Positions 1 through 8,364 are shown, counted from the stretch's first letter. The stretch is 47,049 bases of DNA from an uncultured Bacteroidales bacterium (GCA_946187865.1 CAMHST010000013.1:1-47049), one strand, 5' to 3'. A program made the numbers and translations. Notes: generated by a model from the letters alone, not told the origin.

Positions 1-151
1 GCTGCCAATAGGCTGTTCCCTGGGCAATCCGGGTTTGCTGGAGGATAATCTCGCTCAGCCATACGGCATACGGATCCCGCGTACGGCGCCAGGGAAGGTC
101 CCGGCCGAACTCGGAATACCATTGCAGGACAGAGCGGCTAAATGCATTCAT
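1..151 (-). CDS. mutY: A/G-specific adenine glycosylase MutY, N-terminal part (cut by window edge)
   Basis: The first 50 residues are visible, read leftward from the ATG at 149-151. They carry the MutY/EndoIII helix-hairpin-helix N-terminus: a DLPWR stretch at residues 18-22, then LSEIILQQT at 32-40. E34 corresponds to the catalytic glutamate of MutY (LSEVMLQQT in E. coli). MutY removes adenine mispaired with 8-oxoguanine or guanine in base excision repair. The iron-sulfur cluster and the C-terminal 8-oxoG recognition domain lie outside the window. The gene is divergent from the exporter at 190, with only 38 bases between the two starts. Identification is from the seen motif plus family knowledge. 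Confidence 0.9.
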   Translation of the reverse strand, partial: MNAFSRSVLQWYSEFGRDLPWRRTRDPYAVWLSEIILQQTRIAQGTAYWQ

Positions 152-156
152 AAGTA

Positions 157-164
157 CAAATGTA
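157..164 (-). promoter_or_regulatory. -7 element of mutY promoter
   Basis: On the minus strand this reads TACATTTG, a match to the Bacteroidota -7 consensus TAnnTTTG. Five bases separate it from the mutY ATG, so the transcript would begin at or next to the start codon. No TTG is found at the -33 distance. Confidence 0.6.
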
Positions 165-177
165 TGGATTTTTTCCG

Positions 178-185
178 TAATTTTG
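178..185 (+). promoter_or_regulatory. -7 element of the exporter promoter
   Basis: TAATTTTG matches TAnnTTTG and is followed by only four bases (tgcc) before the ATG at 190. It faces away from the mutY element 13 bases to its left, so the two promoters share one short stretch and could compete for polymerase. Confidence 0.6.
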
Positions 186-189
186 TGCC

Positions 190-1467
190 ATGAACCCGAA
201 AGCAGATTTTACCCAGGTGATGGAGGTTGCCTCCGAGGCAGGGCATATCCTGCTGGAAAACGGAGCGGAAATCTCCCGCGTAGAGGACATCATGGCCCGT
301 ATATCCAGCCATTTCGGCGTGGATTCCGGAAGCTTTTTCGTCCTTTCCAACGGCATTTTCACCACCGGTCAGGCAGAAAAGCTTTCCAAGGCCGGCGGGC
401 AGGCTTCCACTTACGCCAATGTGGAATTCATTCCCCTCAGGGGCATCCAACTCTCCAAAGTGACGGCGGTCAACCGGCTCAGCTATGACATTTCGGCCGG
501 AAAATGTTCCCTGGAACAGGCGAAGGAAAGGCTGCAGGCCATCCGGTCAGCCCCTCCCAAACCCGCCTGGGAACAGCTGCTGGGATCGTCTTTCGGGGCA
601 GCCGGGTTCTGCGCCGTGTTCGGCGGGGGCTTTCTGGACTGTGCTGCCGCTTTTGTGGTGGGGCTCCTGCTGTATCTGTTTGTGCTCTTTGTCAGCAGCC
701 GCTACCTTTCCAAGATTGTCGGCGGCATCAGCAACTCGCTCCTGGCCACCTTACTGTGCATCGCGTTCTGGCGGATGGGCTTTGGAGAAAGCCTGAGCAA
801 TATCATCATCGGCGCCATCATGCCCCTGATTCCGGGCGTTCCTTTTGTCAACGGTGTGCGGGACCTGGCCAATTCAGACTACATTGCCGGCCTTACGCGG
901 CTCACAGACGCCATGCTGGGCTTTTTCTGCATCGCCCTGGGCGTGTCGGTCTCCTTTATGCTGGACGGCCTCCTTTTCAAAGGGGTGATCGCACTGCAGG
1001 GAGTTACCGTGAATTCGGGCACCGAAGGCCTTGGGTGGCAGTTCCTTGCCGCCGGCTTGGGAACGTCGGCCTTTGCCGTCCTGTTCGGCACAGACCGGCA
1101 GCAGTATTGGTCTACCGGGCTCATCGGCGCCCTGGGATGGGTTGCCTATCTGCTGCTGGTGCGCTATGCCGGGTGGACAGCCGTAGCCGCTACGCTGGCG
1201 GCCACCCTGCTGGTGAGCCTGCTGGCCCGGCACGCTGCGGTCCCGTCCCGCTGCCCTGCGCAGCTGTTCATCCTCTGCGGCATTTTTCCGCTGGTTCCGG
1301 GTGCCGGCATTTTCTGGTTTACTTATTACTTGACGGCGGGGCATTTTCCCATGGCCTCGGAAAGCGGCTGGACGGCGGTAAAGATAGCTATCGCCATCGT
1401 CCTGGGCATTATTCTGGCCATGGAACTGCCGCAACGGCTGTTTTCCAAAAAGAAGGGGGCGCACTGA
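190..1467 (+). CDS. ThrE-type threonine/serine exporter family membrane protein
   Basis: The 425-residue protein has a soluble N-terminal part (about 1-125) rich in the ThrE_1/DUF1212 pattern (AGHILLENGAEISRVE at about 17-32). It is followed by about ten hydrophobic segments. A second block from about residue 280 resembles the ThrE_2/DUF3815 module, so both halves that are separate genes in many bacteria are fused here, as in actinobacterial ThrE. The family exports threonine and serine using the proton motive force; the substrate here is inferred. The start is supported by the -7 element four bases upstream. The next gene starts three bases after the stop, which suggests one transcript. Confidence 0.8.
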   Translation: MNPKADFTQVMEVASEAGHILLENGAEISRVEDIMARISSHFGVDSGSFFVLSNGIFTTGQAEKLSKAGGQASTYANVEFIPLRGIQLSKVTAVNRLSYDISAGKCSLEQAKERLQAIRSAPPKPAWEQLLGSSFGAAGFCAVFGGGFLDCAAAFVVGLLLYLFVLFVSSRYLSKIVGGISNSLLATLLCIAFWRMGFGESLSNIIIGAIMPLIPGVPFVNGVRDLANSDYIAGLTRLTDAMLGFFCIALGVSVSFMLDGLLFKGVIALQGVTVNSGTEGLGWQFLAAGLGTSAFAVLFGTDRQQYWSTGLIGALGWVAYLLLVRYAGWTAVAATLAATLLVSLLARHAAVPSRCPAQLFILCGIFPLVPGAGIFWFTYYLTAGHFPMASESGWTAVKIAIAIVLGIILAMELPQRLFSKKKGAH

Positions 1468-1470
1468 GTC

Positions 1471-2430
1471 ATGGTTCTTTTGCTGGGTGCTACGGGCCTG
1501 CTGGGCCGAAATGTCCTGAACCTGCTGCTTCAGCGCGGCATTCCGGTCCGGGCGCTGGTGCGGCATCCGCTGGAAGTGGAGGGTGTGGAACAGGTGCAGG
1601 GGAGTCTCCTGGACCGGGACACTTTGCTGGAGGCCGCGAAAGGCTGCAGCGCGATTGTCAACTGCGCCGGCACCACGGACATGAGCCTTCCGCGTCTGGA
1701 AGATTTCCTGCCCATGAACCGTGACCTTCCGGCCATGCTGGCCCAGGTCGCCGGGCAGTGCGGCATTCCGGTCCTGATTCATGTAAGTACGGCCAATACA
1801 ATTGTTTCCGGAACATGTGACCGGCCTGCCACCGAGCAGGACTCCATAGGTCCGCCGTACGACAAGTCGCCCTATGCGCTGAGCAAGCTGGCCGGGGAAG
1901 AGGCGCTGCTTTCCTATGCGGCCGCCCATCCGGAACTGCGCCTGGTAATCCTGAATCCCGGCTTCATGCTGGGGGCGTACGATACCAAACCCTCTTCCGG
2001 GCAGCTGATGCTGGCGGCCTGGCGGAAGCCGCTGATGGCGGGAACCGGAGGCGGAAAGAGTTTCCTGCATGTACGGGATGCCGCGACGGCCATCGTGAAC
2101 GCCCTGGAAAAGGGGGAGGGCCGATACCTCCTGACCGGTGAGTACCTCTCTCTCAAGGATTTCTATGCCCTTCAGGCCAGGGTATGCGGGTATCGGCAGC
2201 GTTTTGTGACTTTGCCGGGTTTTCTGGCCAAGATAGCGGGCGGGCTGGGAGATTTGCTCATGGCGCTGGGCATCCGGAATATGTTCTACTCCCACAATGT
2301 GAACCAGCTGCTGGTGCAGGAATGGTATAGCGCCGCCCGGGCCAAAGCCGACTTGGATTACCCGCAAACGCCTGTTTCAGAGGGAATCAGAGACTTTTTT
2401 GCGTGGCGGCGGGAGTCCCGGGGCCGGTAA
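1471..2430 (+). CDS. NAD-dependent epimerase/dehydratase (extended/atypical SDR) family protein
   Basis: A Rossmann dinucleotide-binding motif GATGLLG sits at residues 6-12, and a YxxxK pair (Y135, K139 within SPYALSKLAGEE) gives the SDR catalytic residues. A substrate side follows, ending at residue 319. The substrate cannot be told from sequence; relatives act on nucleotide sugars or dihydroflavonol-like compounds. It follows the exporter by three bases, probably in one operon. Its last 44 bases overlap the 3' end of the convergent maf gene, so no separate terminator fits between them. Confidence 0.8.
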   Translation: MVLLLGATGLLGRNVLNLLLQRGIPVRALVRHPLEVEGVEQVQGSLLDRDTLLEAAKGCSAIVNCAGTTDMSLPRLEDFLPMNRDLPAMLAQVAGQCGIPVLIHVSTANTIVSGTCDRPATEQDSIGPPYDKSPYALSKLAGEEALLSYAAAHPELRLVILNPGFMLGAYDTKPSSGQLMLAAWRKPLMAGTGGGKSFLHVRDAATAIVNALEKGEGRYLLTGEYLSLKDFYALQARVCGYRQRFVTLPGFLAKIAGGLGDLLMALGIRNMFYSHNVNQLLVQEWYSAARAKADLDYPQTPVSEGIRDFFAWRRESRGR

Positions 2431-3010
2431 ATTCCTTCAGGGCTTCGTACACGCGCTGCACCGGGAAGCCCACCACATTGAAATACGAACCTTCTATCCG
2501 GGTGATGCCCACATGCCCGATCCATTCCTGGATGGCATAGGCCCCGGCTTTGTCGAAGGGCATGTATGTGTCTATATAATAGCCGATTTCTTCGTCGGAG
2601 AGTTCCTTGAACCACACCTGCGTGGTGACGGAAAAGGTTTTCTCTTTCCGGCAGTCCCGGAGGGTGACGGCCGTGGTGACATGGTGCTTCCTTCCGGAGA
2701 GGTCCCGGAGCATGCGCACGGCATCTTCGCGGTCTTTGGGTTTGCCCAGGATTTCCCCGGGGCGTCCGTCTTCCGGGGGAAGGATGACCATGGTGTCTGC
2801 CGTGATCAGGATTTCGTTCTCCTGGAGGGGACGGTGAAAACCGTGGGACTTGCCCTCCGACATCCGGCGGGGGACCTCTTCAAAGGGAACTTCCGGGCCG
2901 AAGCTTTCCTCGAAGTTATTGCGCGGATCTACTTCGAAATCAATGTCCAGCCCCTTGAGGAGCTCTTTGCGGCGCGGAGAGTTGCTGCCCAGGATGATGC
3001 GCTTTTCCAT
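2387..3010 (-). CDS. maf: Maf-family nucleotide pyrophosphatase (dTTP/UTP type)
   Basis: The protein has 207 residues. The N-terminal signature LGSNSPRRKELL (residues 7-18), the central ITADTMV and the later DKAGAYAIQ are the conserved blocks of Maf/YhdE. Maf hydrolyses dTTP, UTP and some modified nucleotides to monophosphates and is thought to be a house-cleaning enzyme. It is the last gene of the DUF3467-kdsC-maf operon, four bases after kdsC. The tail overlaps the convergent SDR gene by 44 bases, and the C-terminal residues past about 195 look non-conserved. Confidence 0.92.
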   Translation of the reverse strand: MEKRIILGSNSPRRKELLKGLDIDFEVDPRNNFEESFGPEVPFEEVPRRMSEGKSHGFHRPLQENEILITADTMVILPPEDGRPGEILGKPKDREDAVRMLRDLSGRKHHVTTAVTLRDCRKEKTFSVTTQVWFKELSDEEIGYYIDTYMPFDKAGAYAIQEWIGHVGITRIEGSYFNVVGFPVQRVYEALKEFTGPGTPAATQKSL

Positions 3011-3014
3011 TTGC

Positions 3015-3539
3015 CTAGAACTGCTTTTTATAGACTACCGGGTCGAAGATCCATCGGCCCTGCTTGCGGAGGGTTTTCTCGATGGCTTCCCGGAGGCAGC
3101 CTTTTCCGCCGGGGGCGTCCGTGACCCAGTCTGCCACGGCCTGTACATCGTCGATGGCGTCTTCCGGGCATACGCCGCAGCCGCACTCCTGCATGACCTC
3201 GAGGTCCGGGACATCGTCGCCGAAGTACATCACTTCCTTGGGATCCAGCTGGTAGCGCTGGCAGAAAATGCGGAATTCCTCCATCTTGTTGCGGCAGTGC
3301 AGGAACACATCTTCCGGCTTTACACCGCTGGCAGTCATGCGTTTACGGATGCTTTCCGAGCTTCCTCCGGTGATTACGGCCACCGGATAGCCGTTCATGG
3401 CGGCCATCCGGATGGCAAAGCCGTCTTTGGCGTCGTACATTCTCAGGAAGTCTCCGTCGGGCATGCACAGCAGCGTGCCGTCGGTGGCTACACCGTCGAT
3501 GTCAAAGGCAAAGGCCTTGATATTCTTTAAATCCTTCAT
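3015..3539 (-). CDS. kdsC: KdsC-like HAD phosphatase (3-deoxy-D-manno-octulosonate 8-phosphate phosphatase)
   Basis: I place the start at the ATG at 3537-3539, giving 174 residues. A longer reading would run into the upstream gene, and this start lies directly after that gene's stop. The HAD motif I is FDIDGV with D13 and D15, and motif IV is FGDDVPD near residue 110. The lack of a large cap and the length match the C0-type tetrameric KdsC. It releases phosphate from KDO-8-phosphate on the way to CMP-KDO for lipid A inner core synthesis in the cytoplasm. No other kds gene is in the window. It sits between DUF3467 and maf on one transcript. Confidence 0.88.
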   Translation of the reverse strand: MKDLKNIKAFAFDIDGVATDGTLLCMPDGDFLRMYDAKDGFAIRMAAMNGYPVAVITGGSSESIRKRMTASGVKPEDVFLHCRNKMEEFRIFCQRYQLDPKEVMYFGDDVPDLEVMQECGCGVCPEDAIDDVQAVADWVTDAPGGKGCLREAIEKTLRKQGRWIFDPVVYKKQF

Positions 3540-3540
3540 C

Positions 3541-3888
3541 TTACGACTTGTTTCCGCCGCCCAGGGGGCCGAAATCACCCAGGTTGAAGGTGGCGCCGGG
3601 CTGCGGGCCCTTGCCGCCGGTGAGGTCTATCACGCCGAACTGGGCCTCGTACTTGGAGATGTTGTCGAACAGGGCGTTCATCAGGCGTTTGGCATGCTCC
3701 GGCGTCATGATGATGCGGTCTCCGATCAGGGCCTTGGGAAGGCCGGGCAGGGTGGCGGCGAAGTCGATGATGAATTCGCTGCGGGAGTGGGAGATGATGG
3801 CCAGGTTGGAGTAGGATACTTTGGTAGTCTGGGGGTTCAGTTCCAGGCTGAGCTGGTTTTGGGGCTTGGGTTGGTTATTGTTGTCCAT
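3541..3888 (-). CDS. DUF3467 domain protein
   Basis: The 115-residue protein matches the pattern of the small DUF3467 family: two beta-rich blocks, YSNLAIISHSRSEFIIDF and TPEHAKRLMNALFDNISKYE, then a low-complexity Gly/Pro tail. The function is unknown; members are common next to transcription and envelope genes in Bacteroidota. It is first in the operon with kdsC (one base downstream) and maf. It is driven by the -7 element at 3906-3913. Confidence 0.85.
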   Translation of the reverse strand: MDNNNQPKPQNQLSLELNPQTTKVSYSNLAIISHSRSEFIIDFAATLPGLPKALIGDRIIMTPEHAKRLMNALFDNISKYEAQFGVIDLTGGKGPQPGATFNLGDFGPLGGGNKS

Positions 3889-3905
3889 GATGATCTATTT
3901 TTCTG

Positions 3906-3913
3906 CAAATTTA
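3906..3913 (-). promoter_or_regulatory. -7 element of the DUF3467-kdsC-maf operon
   Basis: Reads TAAATTTG on the minus strand, 17 bases before the ATG. No TTG is seen at the expected -33 distance. The divergent glycosidase promoter lies about 60 bases to the right. Confidence 0.6.
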
Positions 3914-3970
3914 ACACTATTTATCCATTAAACCCTTTCCGGATGTGCAAAGTTTTACCAAATAATTGCT

Positions 3971-3978
3971 TATATTCG
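3971..3978 (+). promoter_or_regulatory. Imperfect -7 element of the GH3 gene
   Basis: TATATTCG differs from TAnnTTTG at one position and is three bases before the ATG at 3982. It supports that start over in-frame codons further upstream. Confidence 0.5.
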
Positions 3979-3981
3979 CAT

Positions 3982-6075
3982 ATGATGAAGAAGAAACTGA
4001 TATCGGCTTTCACTTGCCTGCTGGTCACGTTTGCAGGCAAGGCTCAGCAGCAGGAAAAACTTTCCGGTCCGGAAGACATAGACCGGATCCTGTCCCTGCT
4101 CACCCTGGAAGAAAAGGCCTCCCTGGTGGTGGGGCCGGGATACAAGAGCATGCTTGCGGGCATCACGGGTTCCCAGGTTCCCGTTCCCGGGGCAGCGGGC
4201 ATGACCCGCGCCGTGCCCCGGCTGGGGATTCCGGCCATCGTCCTGTCGGACGGGCCCGCCGGGGTGCGTATAGAACCCCGCCGCAAGGGTGTTTCGCAGA
4301 CATTCTACTGCACGGGCTTCCCGATCGGCTCGCTCCTGTCCGCCAGCTGGAACGTGGACCTTGTCCAGCGTGTGGGGGCGGCTATCGGCAACGAGGCCCT
4401 GGAGTACGGGGTGGACGTGATGCTGGCCCCGGGCATGAACCTGATGCGGAACCCTTTGTGCGGCCGCAACTTCGAGTATTTCTCGGAAGACCCGCTCCTG
4501 AGCGGTCGGGTGGCCGCTGCGTATGTGAAGGGCGTCCAGAGCCAGGGAGTAGGCACTTCGGTGAAGCATTTTGCCGCCAACAACCAGGAAACCAATCGTT
4601 TCTGGAACGATTCCCGGGTGTCGGAAGACGTGCTCAGGCGGCTCTATCTCAGGAACTTCGAGATAGCCGTGAAGGAGGCGCAGCCCTGGACGGTGATGGC
4701 CTCTTACAACCGGCTCAACGGCGTTCACACCCAGCAGGACCGCTGGCTGCTGACCGACGTCCTCCGGGGGGAATGGGGCTTCGAGGGGCTGGTCATGACC
4801 GACTGGACCCCCAGGCGGGACACGGGCGCCCAGATCGAGGCCGGCTGCGACCTCATGGAGCCGGGTGCAGGTTCCCAGATCCGGGAAATCGTGCGGAAGG
4901 TCAGGCGGGGCGAACTCGCTGAACAGGCGCTGGACGTCTGTGTTCGGCGGGTATTGGAGCTGGCCGTGAAAACCCCTGCGTTCAAGGGGTATCGGCCTTC
5001 CGGCGCTCCGGACCTGGAGGCTCACGCCCGGATTGCCCGGGAGGCGGCGGAAGAGGGGATGGTGCTGCTGAAGAACCGGGAATCGGCCCTGCCGCTGCGC
5101 GAAGGCGCTGTACTGGCGCTTTTCGGGGTGGGGTCCTATCACTTGATTCCGGGCGGAACCGGGTCGGGGCATGTGCATCGGCCCTATGTGGTGAATCCGG
5201 ACGAGGGATTGGAGAAAGAGGGCTTTACGCTGGATGAATCGCTGGCGGCCATTTACCGGAAGTACCTGAAAAAGAACATGCCCCGCAAAACCATTACCTC
5301 CGGCATGCTGGGCAGTCCCGCCGCACCGGAGATGCCCCTTTCCCGCGCTACGGTGGAGTCGGCCGCAGAAAATGCCGACGTAGCCATCCTCACCCTTTCC
5401 CGCCAGGCCGGGGAAGGCGGAGACCGCAAACTCAAGGACGATTTTCTGCTCACTGTCCCGGAAACCCGGATGCTGGTGGACGTGAGCGAGGTTTTCCATG
5501 CCCGGGGAAAGCGGGTGATTGTCCTGCTTAATGTGGGCGGTGCTGTGGAAACGGCTTCCTGGAAACATCTGCCGGTTGCCATCCTGCTCGCCTGGCAACC
5601 CGGCCAGGAGGGCGGAAACGCCCTTGCGCGCGTCCTTAGCGGCAAGGTGAATCCCAGCGGAGTGCTGCCGCTCAGTTTCCCTTCAGACTATATGGACCTG
5701 CCTTCGTCGGCCCATTTCCCTTACGATTATGCCGGTGCTTCATCCATGGGCGGGGGGCGTGACAAGGACCGCGACGTGCCCAACTTCGGGTACACGGAGT
5801 ATGCGGAAGGGATGGATGTGGGCTACCGGTATTACCAGAAGGCCGGGGCTCCCGCGCCGTCCTATCCCTTCGGCCATGGCCTCTCCTATACTTCATTTGA
5901 AGAGGAGCGTGGAGCGGAAACGAATGGAACTGTGCAGGTTACGGTAAGAAATACCGGCAAGGTGGCGGGCAAGCACGTGGTGCTGGTCATGGATCCCGAC
6001 TTGCGCGGATTCGGAAAAACCCGGCTGTTGCAGCCGGGTGAAGAGGAAATGCTGGTGATCCGTCTGGACTTCTAG
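3982..6075 (+). CDS. Secreted glycoside hydrolase family 3 beta-glucosidase-like enzyme
   Basis: The start is the ATG at 3982, giving 697 residues with a signal peptide ending near A-Q-Q (about residue 21). The open frame continues upstream to 3397, but that part is antisense to kdsC and DUF3467. The GH3 (beta/alpha)8 domain contains GMNLMRNPLCGRNFEYFSED, the substrate-binding K195-H196 (VKHFAANNQ) and the nucleophile D274 in VMTDW. The alpha/beta sandwich begins near GMVLLKNRE, and PFGHGLSYTSFE leads into a fibronectin-like tail. That tail ends early at MLVIRLDF, so the last domain is shorter than in typical GH3 enzymes. It probably cleaves beta-glucosides or xylosides in the periplasm. No SusC/D pair is nearby. 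The stop abuts the stop of the convergent symporter gene. Confidence 0.88.
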   Translation: MMKKKLISAFTCLLVTFAGKAQQQEKLSGPEDIDRILSLLTLEEKASLVVGPGYKSMLAGITGSQVPVPGAAGMTRAVPRLGIPAIVLSDGPAGVRIEPRRKGVSQTFYCTGFPIGSLLSASWNVDLVQRVGAAIGNEALEYGVDVMLAPGMNLMRNPLCGRNFEYFSEDPLLSGRVAAAYVKGVQSQGVGTSVKHFAANNQETNRFWNDSRVSEDVLRRLYLRNFEIAVKEAQPWTVMASYNRLNGVHTQQDRWLLTDVLRGEWGFEGLVMTDWTPRRDTGAQIEAGCDLMEPGAGSQIREIVRKVRRGELAEQALDVCVRRVLELAVKTPAFKGYRPSGAPDLEAHARIAREAAEEGMVLLKNRESALPLREGAVLALFGVGSYHLIPGGTGSGHVHRPYVVNPDEGLEKEGFTLDESLAAIYRKYLKKNMPRKTITSGMLGSPAAPEMPLSRATVESAAENADVAILTLSRQAGEGGDRKLKDDFLLTVPETRMLVDVSEVFHARGKRVIVLLNVGGAVETASWKHLPVAILLAWQPGQEGGNALARVLSGKVNPSGVLPLSFPSDYMDLPSSAHFPYDYAGASSMGGGRDKDRDVPNFGYTEYAEGMDVGYRYYQKAGAPAPSYPFGHGLSYTSFEEERGAETNGTVQVTVRNTGKVAGKHVVLVMDPDLRGFGKTRLLQPGEEEMLVIRLDF

Positions 6076-7293
6076 TTACAGCAGGTTCAAGAACAGGGTG
6101 ATTACCCCCGTGTTGATCAGGTCCACGAACATGGCCCCGATGATGGGGACAATGATAAAAGGCTTCACGGCGTAGCGGTATTTGAAGCACACGGCCGACA
6201 TGTTGGCCATGGCGTTGGGGGTGGCTCCCAGGCCGAAGCCGCACAGGCCGCTGACCAATACTGCGGCGTCGTAGTCTTTACCCAGGGCCGGGAAAGCCAC
6301 AAAACAGGCGTACAGCGCCATGAATGCCGCCTGCGAAATCAGAATCAGCAGCAGCGGCAGCATGAGTCCGGAGAGCTCCCACAGTTTGAGCGTGGCCATG
6401 GCCATTCCCAGGAACAGGGACAGGCAGATATTGCCTACAGCCACCAGCTCGTGAAGCGGAAACGTCTCTTTGCTGCCGAACCCCTCCACGCAGTTGCGCA
6501 GGACGGCGCCCACGATGAGCGCGCCGAAGTAAGTAGGGAAGGTGATGCCCGTTAGAGAGAGGAGCTTGCTCAGGCCCATTCCCAGTGCCATGGTAAGGAG
6601 CAGGATGCACGATGCCTCCGTGTACCGCATCATGGACCGGTCCTCGGTAAGCGTGTTGTCTGCTCCGCCCAGCGTATCGGCTGCGTTTTTCTCATAGCTG
6701 GAGCCGAACGGGGCGTTGTCTGCCGGTTGGGCCAGTTTGCGGGTGCGGATGAGCAGTTCGCCTATGGGGCCGCCGATCAGCGACCCGGCCACCAGGCCGA
6801 AGGTTGCCGCCGCCATGGTAATGGACGATGCCCCCGTGAGTCCCATGCTCTCCAGAACCGGAGAGAATCCGCCGGCCGTCCCATGGCCGCCACTCATGGG
6901 AATAGAGCCCGTGGCCATTCCTATCAACGGGTTCAATTGCAAGCCTTTGGCTATACCCACCGCAAGTAAATTCTGGATAACGATAAGCACCGCCACCAAG
7001 CCAATCATGACCAGCAGCGGCTTTCCTCCCTGCTTGAGAACCCGGAGGTTGGACTGGAAGCCCACCGAGGTAAAGAAGAGCATCATGCAGATATCCTTGA
7101 TGGTGCCGTCGAAATTGAATTCCAGGCCTGCGCCGGCATGGCAAAGCAAGGTCATGAGCGAAACCACCAGCCCGCCCGTGACCGGCGCCGGAATGCACAG
7201 GCGTTTGAGTAGTGGCAGTTTCCGGGTGCAGAAAATGCCCAGCAACAGCGCTGCCACGCCCAGTCCCGCAGTCATGTACATGTCCAGATTCAT
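6076..7293 (-). CDS. gltS: Sodium/glutamate symporter GltS
   Basis: I choose the ATG at 7291-7293 (405 residues, beginning MNLDMYM). An upstream in-frame ATG at 7330-7332 would lie beyond the -7 element at 7321-7328. Two inverted halves of about five membrane segments each contain the GltS hallmarks: GSIPMSGGHGTAGGFSPVLE in the first half, and GFGLGATPNAMANM in the second. The family couples inward Na+ flow to glutamate uptake. A charged cytoplasmic loop (about 200-225) joins the halves. The gene is monocistronic and convergent with the GH3 gene with no intervening base. Confidence 0.93.
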   Translation of the reverse strand: MNLDMYMTAGLGVAALLLGIFCTRKLPLLKRLCIPAPVTGGLVVSLMTLLCHAGAGLEFNFDGTIKDICMMLFFTSVGFQSNLRVLKQGGKPLLVMIGLVAVLIVIQNLLAVGIAKGLQLNPLIGMATGSIPMSGGHGTAGGFSPVLESMGLTGASSITMAAATFGLVAGSLIGGPIGELLIRTRKLAQPADNAPFGSSYEKNAADTLGGADNTLTEDRSMMRYTEASCILLLTMALGMGLSKLLSLTGITFPTYFGALIVGAVLRNCVEGFGSKETFPLHELVAVGNICLSLFLGMAMATLKLWELSGLMLPLLLILISQAAFMALYACFVAFPALGKDYDAAVLVSGLCGFGLGATPNAMANMSAVCFKYRYAVKPFIIVPIIGAMFVDLINTGVITLFLNLL

Positions 7294-7320
7294 CCTACAC
7301 CTTAGTCCAATGGTCAGGAA

Positions 7321-7351
7321 CAAAAATAACAAGAATCCCGCAAGAAAGCAA
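7321..7351 (-). promoter_or_regulatory. gltS promoter
   Basis: The -7 element TATTTTTG (7321-7328) lies 20 bases from a -33 TTG (plus-strand caa at 7349-7351). This is a good fit to the Bacteroidota sigma-ABfr consensus. Confidence 0.65.
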
Positions 7352-7398
7352 GGGCGCCCGGTGTTTCAGGCTCATAGCCCTCTTCCGTTCCCGCAGCG

Positions 7399-7481
7399 CC
7401 AAGTGCATTTAGAGCCGATTTTGCACTTGGTGGCAGTTGAACCGGTGGTGCCAGTGCATTTAGAGCCGATTTTGCACTTGG
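7399..7481. repeat. Two direct copies of a 29-base hairpin-forming repeat
   Basis: Identical 29-base cores occur at 7402-7430 and 7453-7481, 51 bases apart. Each is an inverted repeat with arms around AGTGCA and TGCACTTGG. The first copy gives a 9-bp stem, CCAAGTGCA with TGCACTTGG (7399-7407 and 7422-7430). The loop, tttagagccgattt, is the same in both. In one minus-strand frame each copy would read SAKSALNAL. It lies between the gltS promoter and the 3' end of the next gene on the same strand, so it could be a terminator-like or mobile palindromic element. No transposase is near. Confidence 0.8.
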
Positions 7482-7542
7482 GGTATCATTCACCGCGCGG
7501 CGAATGCCAAAACGGGATAAAAGCTCTTGGGGAGCGGGGCGG

Positions 7543-8208
7543 TTAGTCCATCCAGAGTTCCAGCAGCGCGCAGGCTTCGTCCACGGTGCGGGGGAGAGGG
7601 TTTCCGGCACTGAACCAGGCGTCGATGTCGGACTTCCGGGCGGGGAAGAGCCTGCGGAGATGCTTCTTGGTGAAAGGATACACTTTACTGCCCTGATAGA
7701 TGAAAACAGTCTCGGAGACCTCGTAGGGGTATTCTTTGTCTTGGCCCAGCTGGTAGGTGCCGCCTTCTGTGACCAGCGTGCTGTACTGGGTCGTGGAACT
7801 GGTACGGGAGGTGCCGCCGAAGGGAGCGTCCGTCTGGTCGCGGATAATCTGGACCTTGCGGCGGAGCGCCACTCCGGTTTCGGCTTTTACGGGGTATTGC
7901 CGATAAAACGCATCCTGATAACGGAGAAAAGAGACGGTGTCGATGACTCCCTTAAGGATTTTATCGGGCTCTGAGGCTTCCAGCTCCACGCCGTTGTCGT
8001 CCAGGAAACGGAGGGAGTTGTCCAGTGCGCAAATGTTCAGTTTGCCCTGGGCGGGAATCTGCCCGCGGATATATACGTAGCCGTCCCGAAAAGAGGGCAT
8101 CAGGTAATAGATGTCGTCCGGCAGGCCTCGGAAACCTGTTGTTTGTGCCTTCAGCGCCATAGATAGGCCGATGACCGCAAGAATCAGGAGCGTAAGTCGT
8201 TTTGTCAT
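7543..8208 (-). CDS. Secreted protein of unknown function
   Basis: The 221-residue protein has a signal peptide (MTKRLTLLILAVIGLSMALKA, cleaved before Q-T-T). After it comes a mature domain with alternating beta-type segments and no cysteine-based lipobox. I do not recognise a family. The middle (about 90-150) contains LRRKVQIIRD and a Ser/Thr-rich stretch, and the C-terminus is rich in Trp and acidic residues. The start is fixed by the -7 element ending four bases before the ATG. It is probably monocistronic and divergent from valS. Confidence 0.75.
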   Translation of the reverse strand: MTKRLTLLILAVIGLSMALKAQTTGFRGLPDDIYYLMPSFRDGYVYIRGQIPAQGKLNICALDNSLRFLDDNGVELEASEPDKILKGVIDTVSFLRYQDAFYRQYPVKAETGVALRRKVQIIRDQTDAPFGGTSRTSSTTQYSTLVTEGGTYQLGQDKEYPYEVSETVFIYQGSKVYPFTKKHLRRLFPARKSDIDAWFSAGNPLPRTVDEACALLELWMD

Positions 8209-8212
8209 GTTG

Positions 8213-8243
8213 CAAAAATAGGGAAAGCGAATGAAAAAAACAA
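8213..8243 (-). promoter_or_regulatory. Promoter of the secreted protein at 7543-8208
   Basis: -7 TATTTTTG (8213-8220), a 20-base spacer and -33 TTG (plus caa at 8241-8243). Only four bases lie between the -7 element and the ATG, so the message is predicted to be leaderless. Confidence 0.7.
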
Positions 8244-8270
8244 CGCCTGGCCTTTCTGCCGCCGGGGTGG

Positions 8271-8301
8271 TTGCAAGTGTGGCAAAAAAAACGTACTTTT
8301 G
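8271..8301 (+). promoter_or_regulatory. valS promoter
   Basis: -33 TTG at 8271-8273, a 20-base spacer and -7 TACTTTTG at 8294-8301. The leader of roughly 55 bases can form a small hairpin (gccctc with gggggc around 8312-8335). I do not see a T-box. Confidence 0.7.
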
Positions 8302-8364
8302 TAAGTTTTAGCGCCCTCCCGCATACAAGGGGGCAGAATAATAAGCAAAGAAACCAAGCAATAT

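Noticed and set aside
874..2367. Open frame of 497 codons on the minus strand
   Set aside because: It is antisense to the exporter and SDR genes and low-complexity in content.
3397..3981. N-terminal extension of the GH3 reading frame
   Set aside because: It would run antisense across kdsC and DUF3467 and hide the signal peptide. The -7 element sits just before 3982.
3970..5598. Open frame of 542 codons on the minus strand
   Set aside because: It is a shadow of the GH3 gene, with no domain and no promoter.
7399..7481. Short CRISPR array
   Set aside because: There are only two copies with a 22-base spacer, each copy is itself a hairpin, and there are no cas genes.
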